A stretch of 64,000 bases of DNA from Halorientalis marina (GCF_023028345.1 NZ_CP095487.1:2604001-2668000), one strand, 5' to 3'; shown: positions 17,200 through 25,663, numbered from the stretch's first letter. The notes: generated from the sequence alone by a model not told the origin. Numbers and translations are program-made.

Positions 17200-17715
17200 A
17201 TGAACGCGACACGCACGCTACTGGTGGTACTGCTCGCAGCCGTCGCGGCGACGCTCGTCGCCGCACCGGTCACCGCACAGGAGATGACCGAGGGCGACGA
17301 CACGAGCGGCAACGAGACGACGATGAGTGACGGATCGATGGACGACTCCATGGAGACCACGATGGACGACGGCTCGATGGAGACCACGATGAGTGACGGC
17401 TCGATGGAGACCACGATGGACGACGACTCCACGAACGAGAGCATGAACGACGGGTCGATGGACGATTCAATGGAGACGACCATGGACGGCAATTCGATGC
17501 AGGAGACTGACATGGGTGAAGAGACTCAGATGAGCGAGGAAACCGACATGGGTGAAGAAACCCAGATGGACGAGGAAACCGACATGAACGAGGAGACGAC
17601 GGTGAACGACGGCGGGACGGGCACGACGAGCGGTGCGGGGCCGGGCTTCACCGTCGCAATCGGTCTGGTCGCGCTGGCCGCGGTCGGCCTGCTGATCGTC
17701 CGGCGGAGGGCGTAA
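17200..17715 (+). CDS. Secreted methionine-rich acidic protein with PGF-CTERM anchor
   Basis: This 171-residue protein has a Sec signal peptide (cleavage near VTAQ-EM, residue 27), then a low-complexity domain of short repeats of two kinds: DGSMETTM-like units (about 41-110) and MGEETQM/MSEETDM-like units (about 112-134). Residues 29-129 contain 19 methionines, about one every five residues, with many Asp, Glu, Ser and Thr and no Cys, His or aromatic residue. The C-terminus (GAGPGFTVAIGLVALAAVGLLIVRRRA) is a PGF-CTERM signal, so the mature protein should be lipid-anchored outside the cell. The gene ends 25 bp before a molybdoenzyme gene on the same strand. I infer a role as a surface methionine scavenger of oxidants; copper binding or a plain stalk are alternatives. 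Confidence 0.8.
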   Translation: MNATRTLLVVLLAAVAATLVAAPVTAQEMTEGDDTSGNETTMSDGSMDDSMETTMDDGSMETTMSDGSMETTMDDDSTNESMNDGSMDDSMETTMDGNSMQETDMGEETQMSEETDMGEETQMDEETDMNEETTVNDGGTGTTSGAGPGFTVAIGLVALAAVGLLIVRRRA

Positions 17716-17730
17716 ACCGTTCCAGTCCCT

Positions 17731-17734
17731 GGAG
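17731..17734 (+). promoter_or_regulatory. Shine-Dalgarno-like GGAG before the molybdoenzyme
   Basis: GGAG lies 6 bp upstream of the ATG at 17741. An internal ribosome binding site fits translation from a shared transcript with the gene upstream. Confidence 0.4.
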
Positions 17735-17740
17735 TAAACG

Positions 17741-19276
17741 ATGAATGCCGACACACTCACGACCCGGACGCTCGCGGCGCTCCCGACGGCAGCCGTCGGG
17801 CTGTTCGCCGGGATCGCCGCCGTCGCCGGGTCGTACGCGGCCGCCGGGTTCACGCCGTCGTTCGTCGCCGCGCCCGTCGCCGGCTTCCTCTCCCGGCAGT
17901 TGCCGGACGTGGTGATCCGCTACGCGATCACCGTCCTCGGGAGCCTCGGCCAACAGCTGAACCTGCTGTCGGCTGTCGCTCTCGTCGCCACCGTCGTCGG
18001 CGTCCTCGCGGCGAGCGGGCTCGTGCTCGGGCGCCACCTCAACAACCGCGCGGTCCCGGCGGTCCTGACCGGCGTCGGCACCTGGGCGCTGAGCGTCCTG
18101 CTGACCGGAAGTGTCTTGCTCTCGCTGGGCGCGGCCGGCGGCGCCGCTGCGGTGGTGGCGCTCGCGGTCGTCGTCCGGACGGTCGAGGTCGGATCGGAGA
18201 GCCGGACCGTCGACGGCCGCCGCGAGGTCGTCGGTGCCGGCCTCTCCGTGCTCGGCATCGGCGCCACGAGCTACGTGCTCGGCCAACAGCGAACGCCGGG
18301 AAAGGGCGCAGTCGGGTCTTCGCCGGCGCTCGGCGACTCGGGCGCGAACGGCACCGACGCCTCGAGTCGGCAGGCGCTGCTCCAGCAGGGACGAGAGGAG
18401 GCCTTCGACCTCGGCGGGATGGACGGCCTCGTCACCGAGGTCGAGGGCGGCGACTTCTACCAGGTCGACATCAACGCCGTCGACCCGACCGTCGACGAGT
18501 CCGAGTGGTCGCTGTCGGTCACCGGCGCCGTCGAGACCGAGGTCTCGGTCGGCTACGAGGAACTGCGGTCGATGCCCGCCACCGACCGCTTCGAGACGCT
18601 CCGTTGTGTCGGCGAGCAACTCAACGGCCACAAGATGGACACGGCGCTCTGGACCGGGACGCCGATCATGGACCTCGTCGAACGTGCCGGTCCACAGAGC
18701 GGCTGTGAGTGTGTCATGCTCCGCGCCGAGGACGACTACTTCGAGGAGTTCCCCATGGCCGCGCTCGAAGATGCGCTGCTCGCCTACGGGATGAACGGCA
18801 ACCAGCTCCCCCGCGCCCACGGCTACCCCGTGCGGGCGCTCGTCCCCGGTCACTGGGGCGAAATCAGCGTCAAGTGGATCGACGAGATCGAGATCCTCGA
18901 GCGCGAGGCCGACGGTTACTGGGAACAGCGCGGCTGGCACGGCACCGGCCCGGTCAACACCGTCGCGAAGATTCACCACGACAGCCAGCAGGACGGCCGC
19001 GTGACCGTCGGCGGGCACGCCTACGCCGGGACCCGCGGCATCCAGCAAGTCGAAGTCTCCACCGACGGCGGCTCGACCTGGAACGAGGCCGACCTGACGC
19101 CCCCGCTCGACGGCATCGACGTGTGGCGCCAGTGGCGCTACGAGTACGACCACCCGGGGTCCAGCCACGAGGTCGTCGCCCGGGCCACCGACGGGAACGG
19201 ACGGCTCCAGTCCCGCGAGGAGGCCGACCCGTTCCCGAGCGGCCCCTCGGGCTGGGTGTCGAAGACGATCAACTGA
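17741..19276 (+). CDS. Membrane-anchored sulfite-oxidase-family molybdopterin oxidoreductase
   Basis: This 511-residue protein has about five N-terminal transmembrane helices (between residues 12 and 185), a linker, and a soluble sulfite-oxidase-type domain (about 220-415). The molybdenum-ligating Cys is visible in LRCVGEQLNG (about residue 290). Later conserved segments are YGMNGNQLPRAHGYPVRALVPGHWG and SVKWIDEIEIL. The C-terminal ~90 residues (VTVGGHAYAGTRGIQQVEVSTDGGSTW) form the Ig-like Mo-co dimerisation domain. That domain favours a sulfite oxidase-like enzyme over MsrP, which lacks it. No heme-ligating His pairs are obvious in the helices. With an odd number of helices the catalytic domain is probably outside. 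It immediately follows the methionine-rich surface protein and shares its strand. Confidence 0.85.
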   Translation: MNADTLTTRTLAALPTAAVGLFAGIAAVAGSYAAAGFTPSFVAAPVAGFLSRQLPDVVIRYAITVLGSLGQQLNLLSAVALVATVVGVLAASGLVLGRHLNNRAVPAVLTGVGTWALSVLLTGSVLLSLGAAGGAAAVVALAVVVRTVEVGSESRTVDGRREVVGAGLSVLGIGATSYVLGQQRTPGKGAVGSSPALGDSGANGTDASSRQALLQQGREEAFDLGGMDGLVTEVEGGDFYQVDINAVDPTVDESEWSLSVTGAVETEVSVGYEELRSMPATDRFETLRCVGEQLNGHKMDTALWTGTPIMDLVERAGPQSGCECVMLRAEDDYFEEFPMAALEDALLAYGMNGNQLPRAHGYPVRALVPGHWGEISVKWIDEIEILEREADGYWEQRGWHGTGPVNTVAKIHHDSQQDGRVTVGGHAYAGTRGIQQVEVSTDGGSTWNEADLTPPLDGIDVWRQWRYEYDHPGSSHEVVARATDGNGRLQSREEADPFPSGPSGWVSKTIN

Positions 19277-19322
19277 ACCAGCAGAGATAAACCGAGACCG
19301 TGCAAATCCCGCCCTATCGTCG

Positions 19323-19598
19323 ATGGAGAAGGCCCTGTGGTACCTGCTGGCCGGCACGCGCGGCGGCGAGAACAGAGCGCGCATCATCCGCGCGCTCGAC
19401 GACCGCCCGCGCAACGCCAACCAGCTCTCCGAAGCGCTCGACGTCGACTACAACACCGTTCGCCACCACCTCGATATGCTCCTCGACCACGACGTCATCG
19501 AGAAGGGCGGCGACGACTACGGCGCGATGTACTTCCTCACGGACCGCTTCGAGCACCACCGCGAGACCTTCGAGACGATCACCGATCAGATGGAGTGA
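19323..19598 (+). CDS. ArsR-type winged-helix regulator
   Basis: This 91-residue protein is a winged helix-turn-helix (RARIIRALDDRPRNANQLSEALDVDYNTVRHHLDMLLDHDVIEK, about 18-61) with a short C-terminal helix. The RHHLDML recognition helix is typical of haloarchaeal ArsR-like regulators. It lies 46 bp after the molybdoenzyme and 6 bp before a small membrane protein, with which it probably forms a transcription unit. No metal-binding Cys cluster is present. Confidence 0.8.
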   Translation: MEKALWYLLAGTRGGENRARIIRALDDRPRNANQLSEALDVDYNTVRHHLDMLLDHDVIEKGGDDYGAMYFLTDRFEHHRETFETITDQME

Positions 19599-19604
19599 CC
19601 CCAC

Positions 19605-19901
19605 ATGGCAATGAGTACCTGGATCACGGTCGCCACCGCCTTCGCCGCCCTGAACGTCCTCCTGCTGGGCGTCCTGGCGACGGTCTGGCTGCGCAACTAC
19701 CGAACCTTCAAGACGCCGCTCATCCTCGGCCTGCTCGCGTTCGTGAGCATCCTGCTCATCGAAAACGCCGCCGCGATCTACTTCTTTTTTTCCATGGGGA
19801 TGCTCTACTCCGGGAGCCCGACCGCCCAGCAGTTCGTCGCCGTCCTCCGTGGCCTGGAGTTTCTCGCCATCGCCTTCCTGACGTACGTGACGCTCCAGTA
19901 G
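19605..19901 (+). CDS. Small three-helix membrane protein
   Basis: This 98-residue protein has three hydrophobic helices (about 7-28, 36-62 and 74-95). It follows the winged-helix gene by only 6 bp, and from memory this HTH/membrane pair recurs in haloarchaeal genomes. Its role is unknown; the pairing suggests a membrane sensor or anti-regulator. A second ATG two codons in (19611) is an equally good start. Confidence 0.7.
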   Translation: MAMSTWITVATAFAALNVLLLGVLATVWLRNYRTFKTPLILGLLAFVSILLIENAAAIYFFFSMGMLYSGSPTAQQFVAVLRGLEFLAIAFLTYVTLQ

Positions 19902-19919
19902 TGCCCCACCTCGAAACGT

Positions 19920-20780
19920 CTACTCGGGGACTGCCGAATCGTATTCCGTCAGCAGTTGCACGAGCGGCTCCACCTCCGAGAACTTCGGCCCGGTGGAGAT
20001 AGTATCGGACTCGTCGTCCCACTCGATGTAGCCGGCGCTCGCCAGTCTGGGTAAGTCACTATGATGCAGTCGCATTCGAGCGTTCTCGAGGTTCAAGTGC
20101 CGTTCGAGGGCCTCGACACTGATCTCGGTGGTGTCTCCCGACAGCGACATGAGAATGACACGCCTCGTCCGGACTCTGAGTGCGTCCATCATCGAGTCGA
20201 TTTCGTCCGAGGAAACGGGCCGTCCCCCGATCACATCGGGACGCGTCTCCCGAAACGGCGGCCTGGCAAAGCGGTCCAGCGTGTACGCGACCCACTGGCT
20301 GTGCATCTCCACGATGGCTTTCTCTTCGTCGCAGATCGGTTCGTCACGGGCAGCGGCACCAACGAAACATAACGTCCCGTAGAGGTGGTCCTCGACGGAG
20401 ACCGTCGTCCCGAGGTAACTCCCTAACTCGAAGGCTTCGTATGCTGGGTCGTCCTCCCACCCTTCAGCGACCGCGTCACTGACGGCCACCGTCCCCTCCG
20501 GATCTGCGATGGTTTTCCGGCAGTAGGTCTTGGAGAGTGGGACGGTGGCCCCTGGTTCGAGAGCCGCGTGGGAACCGTGTGTGACTTCGAAGCGTTCCGT
20601 CTCGTTTTCCAGGTCGATGTGGGACAGAAACGCGTGGTCCAGGCCAAATTCGGCGGTCTCCTGTTCGAACAGTTGTTCGAGTTTGGTCCTGGGATCGAGA
20701 TTGGGAGCCAACAGCGTTCGCCACAGGCGCTGAAAATAGCGCAACTCCCCACCTTCCGATGTGCAGATACTGTGTGTCAT
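19920..20780 (-). CDS. GAF-domain regulator with C-terminal winged helix
   Basis: This 286-residue protein has an N-terminal GAF-like sensor (about 30-175, with FGLDHAFLSHIDLENETERFEVTHGS and YLGTTVSVEDHLYGTLCFVG) and a C-terminal winged helix (about 200-285, EIDSMMDALRVRTRRVILMSL, LNLENARMRLHHSDLPRLASAGYIEWD) of the haloarchaeal DUF7344 type. It is a one-component transcription regulator. I use the ATG at 20780; an in-frame ATG about 80 bp upstream lies next to a TATA-like ATATAACTA and is possible. Codon use is somewhat less GC-rich than its neighbours. Confidence 0.78.
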   Translation of the reverse strand: MTHSICTSEGGELRYFQRLWRTLLAPNLDPRTKLEQLFEQETAEFGLDHAFLSHIDLENETERFEVTHGSHAALEPGATVPLSKTYCRKTIADPEGTVAVSDAVAEGWEDDPAYEAFELGSYLGTTVSVEDHLYGTLCFVGAAARDEPICDEEKAIVEMHSQWVAYTLDRFARPPFRETRPDVIGGRPVSSDEIDSMMDALRVRTRRVILMSLSGDTTEISVEALERHLNLENARMRLHHSDLPRLASAGYIEWDDESDTISTGPKFSEVEPLVQLLTEYDSAVPE

Positions 20781-21069
20781 TGTGTGGGCGCGGGGTCGTG
20801 ATGGTGGCGCGTTCTTTCTGGGAGCTCGAGTGGGGGAATATATGGCCCATGATAACATATAACTAGGGTTGAAAGTCCCGAACTGACACTTCGCGACCCC
20901 GTCAGCGGGTGCGCCGACGGTGCGAACTCGAAGACAGCAGCGGTCGAACCGTCTCCGGAGGCTCCCTCGTCCCGTGCAGGCAGCGCTGTCCGAAGCCCCG
21001 AATCGAAGAGAAAGACCGCAGAGCACTCGATTCCCCGCAGTGTCACACGCTCAGACCGCAGTTCTCAGT
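20781..21069. promoter_or_regulatory. Intergenic region with an AT-rich promoter for the GAF regulator
   Basis: Two TATA-like runs occur near 20838-20843 (atatat) and 20855-20866 (acatataacta), both oriented toward the GAF regulator. The rest separates it from the 3' end of nrdJ and shows no gene. Confidence 0.45.
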
Positions 21070-24000
21070 TCAGCACTCCGACCAGCCACAGGACTCGCAG
21101 GTCTTGCAGCCCTCGGAGTAGTACAGCGTCATGGCACCACACTCGGGACACTCGGGGCTTTCGCCCGCCGAGATGAGGTCCTGGGTGGCGTCCTCGCCGC
21201 TTTTCGCCGCGGCCGTGGCACCATCCCCAGAGCCCGGCGGGCTCTGGTGTGCTCCGGAATCGGCGAGCGATTCCGGACCGCCGTCCGGTTCGGGCGCACC
21301 CGATCCGGTATCGGTGGCGACCTCGGCGTTGGGGTCGCTGGCGGTCTCGGCCCCCTCAACTGGGGTTTCGTCGGTAGTCTCGTCGACGGTCTCCTCCAGC
21401 GTCTTCTGTTTGGGGTAGGGTTTGTCGACCTCGTCCTCCAGGTAGCGACGCATCGCGGTGCCAATGGCGTCCGGGATGGACTGAATCTGCTCGCCCTTGT
21501 CCCAGGCGACCTTCGGCGACCGCGTGCCCTGGAGTTCGTCGACGATCTCCATCGGATCGACGCCCGACCGGAGGGCCGTCGAGATGACCTTCGCCAGCGC
21601 CTCGGTGAAGGAGTTGGTGAAGCCGCCGGAGTGGCCGATGTTGGCGAACAGCTCGAACGGCTCTTTCGTCTCGGGGTCCTCGTTGATGGTGACGTAGATC
21701 TTCCCGTAGCCGGTGTCGATGCGCTGGGAGACACCGCGCAGGGCGTCGGGCCGTGCGCGCTTGTCCGCGTACATGTCCGCGTCGATGTCGATGTCGAAGA
21801 TGTCGGTGGGGTCGGCCGCCAGCGACGCCCGGACTTCCTCGCGGTCGAGGAAGGCGTCGACGCTCCCGAAGATGTCCTCGATCTGCTCGGTGAGCACGTC
21901 GACGGCCTCGTCCTCGTCCATCTCCGCGAACTCGGTGTTCTTGGCGCGCGTCGTGAGCACCTGCTTCGAGCGGGTGCCGTCGCGGTAATAGGTGACGCCT
22001 TTCCCGCCGTGCTCGTAGATGTACTCGAAGACCTCCTTGGCGTCCTCGACCGTGGAGTCGTTGGGCGCGTTGACGGTCTTCGAGATGGCGGAGTCGACGC
22101 CTTCCTGACAGGCGACCTGGACGCCGGCGTGTTGCTTCGCGGAGAGCGAGCCGGTCGTCACGAACAGTTCGCCGATGGCGTCCGGGACGGTGTCGAGCCC
22201 TTCGAGCCCGTCGAACTCGTTGGTGGCCATCTGTTCCTGAGCCTCTTCCTTGACGGCCTCGACGTCGATGTCGTTGTCCTCCAGCGTCCGGAGGAAGTAG
22301 TCGTCGAACTCGACGAGCATCTCGTCGCCCTGGACGTCGTCGGAGACGTTCTTGTAGTAGGCGACGTTGTAGATCGGCTCACAGCCGCCGGTGGTGTTGC
22401 CGACCATCGACGTGGTGCCGGTCGGCGCGATGGTCGTCGTGTTGTGATTTCGGATGGGGAAGCCCTCCGCCCAGTCGTCGGCGTCCTCGCCGGTCTGTTT
22501 CTCGAACCACTCGCGGTACTCGGTGGGGTTCGCGTACTTGGACTTGCCCCACTCGTCGAACGTCCCGCGGTCCTCGGCGAGTTCGTGGGACGCCCACTTC
22601 GAGCCGTGGTTGATGTGGCGCATCAGCTGGCGGGCGACCTCGTTGCCCGCGTCGGAGCCGTACTCGATGCCGAGCTGGATGTACAGCTGTGCCAGCCCCA
22701 TGACGCCGAGCCCGATTTTGCGCATCTCCCGGACCTTCTGTTCGATTTCGGGCACCGGGAAGTCCGACATGGTGACCACGTTCTCGAGGAAGCGCGTCCC
22801 CATCTCGATGCGGTAGTCGAACTCCTCGAAGTCGACGGCGTCCTCGAGGAAGGCGTCGACCGCGGCCTCGATGTCCGTGTACTCGTCGCCGTGCTCGTCG
22901 TACCAGACCCGCCAGTCCGGCGCGTCCAGGTCCGCGATGGTGGAGAGATTGATGTGTCCGAGGTTACAGGCCTCGTACTCCTCGAGCGGCTGCTCTCCAC
23001 AGGGATTTGTCGCTAATATTCTATGTTCAGGATGCTTATCTATATCGAACGAATGCTCCTTGTTGACCCGTTCGAGGTAGATGACGCCCGGTTCGCCGTT
23101 CTCGTGGGCGCCCTCGACGATGTGTTCCCAGAGTTTCTCGGCGGGCACCGAGAGCACTTCGCCGACCTCGACGTGCTCGCCGAGGTCGAACATATCGTAC
23201 AGTTCCTTGGTCTCCGCGGTGGCGACGTGGGGGTCGCCGGTCCGCGGGTTGGTGAAGGTGTAGTCCTCGCCGTTCTTCACCGCCTCCATGAAGCGGTCGG
23301 TGATGCCCACGGAGATGTTGAAATTCGAGAGGTGCCCCTCGACGGCGTTACGGAGGTGCTTCGGTACTTTGCCGTCGTCGTCGATGAGTTCGCGGGCCTC
23401 CTCCAGCGCGTCGGCGAAGGAGTTGTGCGTGAAGTCGTCGGGGTCGTTCAGGCGCAGGGTCTCGGCCAGCGAGACGTCCTTGTTCTTGGCGTGGATGAAC
23501 TGGATGACGTCGGGGTGGGAGACGCGCATGACGCCCATCTGGGCGCCCCGCCGGGCGCCGCCCTGGGCGATGGTCTCGCACATCTGGTCGTAGGTCCGCA
23601 TGAAGGTGATGGGGCCGGAAGCGATGCCGCCGGTCGAGCCGACGGCGTCGCCGTAGGGCCGGAGCCGCCAGAAGGCGTAGCCCATGCCGCCGCCGGACTG
23701 GAAGACCTGTGCGGCCTCCTTTGCGGTCTCGTGGATGTCGTCGATGTCGTCCTCCGGCGAGTCGACGAAACAGGCCGAGAGCTGCTGGAGTTCGTCCCCC
23801 GCGTTCATCAGCGTCGGGGAGTTGGGCATGAAAGAGAGCCGCTCCATCAGTTCCTGGAACTCGGCGGCCGTGTCCTCGACGTGGTCGCGGACCCCGTCGG
23901 GGAGGTCGGGGACCAGCGTCTCGTAGGCGAACTTGTTGACGTTGTACACCGAGAGCGAGGTCTCGACATCGTCGTCGGCGGTGGTCCCTTTGCCGAACAC

Positions 24001-24300
24001 CTCGGCGGCCAGCTCGTCCCGGCGCGGGTGGTCGGGCTTGAGCTGGTCGGGCGTGACGGTGATCTCCTCGTCTTGCTTCTCGGCCTCGAAGACGGCCTCG
24101 GCCAGCGCGATGTTCTTCGCGACCCGCTCGAAGAGGTCCTCCTGTTCCTCGATCAGGTCGCCGTTCGCGTCCTTCCGGAGGTAGCGAGCCGGCAGGATGT
24201 TGTCGTAGGCGTTGCCCGTCAGCCGCTCCTCGAGGGTGTTGCCCTCGACCCGCTTGATCGGGAGCGTCAGTTCGTCCGCAGAGAGACCGCTCCCACTCAT
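21070..24300 (-). CDS. nrdJ: Adenosylcobalamin-dependent (class II) ribonucleotide reductase
   Basis: This 1076-residue protein converts ribonucleotides to deoxyribonucleotides. The N-terminus begins MSGSGLSADELTLPIKRVEGNTLEERL. Catalytic features are the SACFVDSPEDDIDDI segment, GGGMGYAFWRLRP, the active-site loop NPCGEQPLEEYEACNLGHINLS (Cys at residue 434, followed by Glu) and APTGTTSMVGNTTGGCEPIYNV. After about residue 950 there is an acidic Ala/Gly/Ser linker and a C-terminal zinc ribbon (CPECGAMTLYYSEGCKTCESCGWSEC) that should re-reduce the active-site disulphide. No intein is present, but codons just before and across the NPCG motif are strikingly AT-rich. It is a single gene. Confidence 0.93.
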   Translation of the reverse strand: MSGSGLSADELTLPIKRVEGNTLEERLTGNAYDNILPARYLRKDANGDLIEEQEDLFERVAKNIALAEAVFEAEKQDEEITVTPDQLKPDHPRRDELAAEVFGKGTTADDDVETSLSVYNVNKFAYETLVPDLPDGVRDHVEDTAAEFQELMERLSFMPNSPTLMNAGDELQQLSACFVDSPEDDIDDIHETAKEAAQVFQSGGGMGYAFWRLRPYGDAVGSTGGIASGPITFMRTYDQMCETIAQGGARRGAQMGVMRVSHPDVIQFIHAKNKDVSLAETLRLNDPDDFTHNSFADALEEARELIDDDGKVPKHLRNAVEGHLSNFNISVGITDRFMEAVKNGEDYTFTNPRTGDPHVATAETKELYDMFDLGEHVEVGEVLSVPAEKLWEHIVEGAHENGEPGVIYLERVNKEHSFDIDKHPEHRILATNPCGEQPLEEYEACNLGHINLSTIADLDAPDWRVWYDEHGDEYTDIEAAVDAFLEDAVDFEEFDYRIEMGTRFLENVVTMSDFPVPEIEQKVREMRKIGLGVMGLAQLYIQLGIEYGSDAGNEVARQLMRHINHGSKWASHELAEDRGTFDEWGKSKYANPTEYREWFEKQTGEDADDWAEGFPIRNHNTTTIAPTGTTSMVGNTTGGCEPIYNVAYYKNVSDDVQGDEMLVEFDDYFLRTLEDNDIDVEAVKEEAQEQMATNEFDGLEGLDTVPDAIGELFVTTGSLSAKQHAGVQVACQEGVDSAISKTVNAPNDSTVEDAKEVFEYIYEHGGKGVTYYRDGTRSKQVLTTRAKNTEFAEMDEDEAVDVLTEQIEDIFGSVDAFLDREEVRASLAADPTDIFDIDIDADMYADKRARPDALRGVSQRIDTGYGKIYVTINEDPETKEPFELFANIGHSGGFTNSFTEALAKVISTALRSGVDPMEIVDELQGTRSPKVAWDKGEQIQSIPDAIGTAMRRYLEDEVDKPYPKQKTLEETVDETTDETPVEGAETASDPNAEVATDTGSGAPEPDGGPESLADSGAHQSPPGSGDGATAAAKSGEDATQDLISAGESPECPECGAMTLYYSEGCKTCESCGWSEC

Positions 24301-24841
24301 CGGTCCCTCCCGGCTGTTTCGCGCGCGATTCCCCGTCGACCTCGTGCCTGCTGACCTGTCATCTATGACGGAATTTCTGTAAACGTCGATCCCAATTAAC
24401 CCTTGCGTTTGGGGGGTTTTCGGCAGCCGATACAGATGTCGCTTTTCTGTGAATCTCGCCCCGTGAACGTGCCATCACGGGTGTCGTGTCTACGGGCACT
24501 AGCAAGGACACGGGCCTTCTTAATGACTGGTAGACCGGAGTGAAAGTGAAATTCGGGGGCCGGGAACCGAAAGACGGGGGTGGAGTTTCCAGTGGAAATT
24601 AGAGGGGGGTTCGAAGTTCCCGTGGAGAGGCCCGATTTCGATGCAGGCCGATTGACAGGTACCCGGGCGGACGGTGCAGGTGACCGAACTGACGGGCCGT
24701 CTTCGGGTGCGAGGACAGGGGGAGCGCGGCGGCAGGGCAGTCGGCCGGGACTCACCGGTTGCGAGCACGTTCGAATCTCGACACGAAAGTGGGGGAGAGC
24801 CGGCCAGCACCGTTAACAGGCTCGGCATCGTGACCAGCGGT
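24301..24841. other. 541-bp intergenic region with ORB-like G-rich repeats
   Basis: I find no convincing gene. The left part should hold the nrdJ promoter (AT-rich stretch near 24363-24402 on the minus strand). The middle carries three direct copies of a GAAA-n-GGGGG motif, one of which extends into an inverted repeat resembling an archaeal origin recognition box. The right part leads into a small membrane protein gene. Confidence 0.5.
24548..24609 (+). repeat. Three direct G-rich repeats, one ORB-like
   Basis: GAAATTCGGGGG starts at 24548, GAAAGACGGGGG at 24569 (21 bp later) and GGAAATTAGAGGGGGG at 24594. The last is preceded by TTTCCAGT, giving TTTCCAGTGGAAATTAGAGG plus further G (24586-24609), close to the archaeal ORB pattern TTCCAnTGGAAAC...GGGG. 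No orc1/cdc6 gene lies nearby. Confidence 0.45.
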
Positions 24842-25036
24842 ATGGCACTCGGTATCGGTTCGCCGCCCGCCCTCCTGCTCGGCCTGATCGCACTCCTGGT
24901 CGTCCTGCTGGTCGGCCGGGTCCTGTTGAGCCTCGCCTGGAAACTGGTCGTCATCGCGCTCGTCGTCGTCGGCGCGCTGTGGCTGCTGGGACTGGTCGGC
25001 CTGACGGACGTACTGACTGCGACGCCGGTCGCGTAA
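24842..25036 (+). CDS. Small two-helix membrane protein (64 aa)
   Basis: This 64-residue protein is almost all hydrophobic, with two membrane helices (about 8-32 and 34-56) and a Thr/Pro tail. The ATG at 24842 gives a normal short N-terminus. It is convergent with trpG, with no bases between the two stop codons. Function is unknown. Confidence 0.6.
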   Translation: MALGIGSPPALLLGLIALLVVLLVGRVLLSLAWKLVVIALVVVGALWLLGLVGLTDVLTATPVA

Positions 25037-25663
25037 TCAGGCCTCCACGCCGTCGAGGAAGTTCGCGATCACGTCGTGTCCGACCGCCGTGAGGACCGAC
25101 TCGGGGTGGAACTGGACGCACTCGATGGGGTACTCCTCGTGGCGGACGCCCATCACCAGTTCCGTGCCGCCGTCGGTCTCGGTGGTCGCGGTCACCTCGA
25201 AGCAGTCGGGCACCTCGCTGGCGATCAGCGAGTGGTAGCGTCCCCCCTGGAACCCCTGTTCGAGGCCCTCGTAGACACCCTGGCCGTCGTGTTCGATGGG
25301 GAAGGCCTTGCCGTGGATGGGTTCGGGCGCGCGTCCGACCGACCCGCCGTAGGCGTAGACCGCTGCCTCTAGCCCCAGGCAGACACCGAGCGTCGGCACC
25401 TCCGGGCTCACCTCACGGAGGACGTCCACAGTCACACCCACGTCGCGGTCGTTCTTGGGGTGTCCCGGACCGGGACTGATGACGATGGCGTCCGGGTCGA
25501 ACGCCCGGACGTCGTCGAGACTCGCCGTGTTGCGGACGACCTCCGTCTCGGCGTGTTCGCTGACGTACTCGACGAGATTGTAGGTGAAGGAGTCGAAGTT
25601 GTCGACGAAGAGGACGCGCTTGCGGTCGCCGTCCCGGTCGGCGACCTCGGCTTCGGCGCTCAT
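25037..25663 (-). CDS. trpG: Anthranilate synthase component II (glutamine amidotransferase)
   Basis: This 208-residue class I glutamine amidotransferase supplies ammonia to TrpE. The oxyanion/nucleophile motif GVCLGLEA has the catalytic Cys, the His-Glu pair is in CVQFHPESV near the C-terminus, and the N-terminus has the typical FVDNFDSFTYNLVEY. It is the last gene of the trpDFEG operon; its ATG overlaps the stop of trpE by 4 bp. Confidence 0.95.
   Translation of the reverse strand: MSAEAEVADRDGDRKRVLFVDNFDSFTYNLVEYVSEHAETEVVRNTASLDDVRAFDPDAIVISPGPGHPKNDRDVGVTVDVLREVSPEVPTLGVCLGLEAAVYAYGGSVGRAPEPIHGKAFPIEHDGQGVYEGLEQGFQGGRYHSLIASEVPDCFEVTATTETDGGTELVMGVRHEEYPIECVQFHPESVLTAVGHDVIANFLDGVEA

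Noticed and set aside
17291..17600. Direct repeats suggesting a CRISPR array or DNA-level repeat
   Set aside because: The repeats are short, in frame and encode Met/Asp/Ser/Thr units between a signal peptide and a PGF-CTERM anchor, so they are protein repeats.
20920..23016. 698-residue frame opposite nrdJ
   Set aside because: Antisense shadow of the reductase. It lacks any recognisable domain, and nrdJ conservation fully explains the sequence.
24301..24841. A full replication origin
   Set aside because: Only one good ORB-like inverted element is present, there is no orc1/cdc6 gene in the window and no long AT-rich unwinding element between paired boxes.
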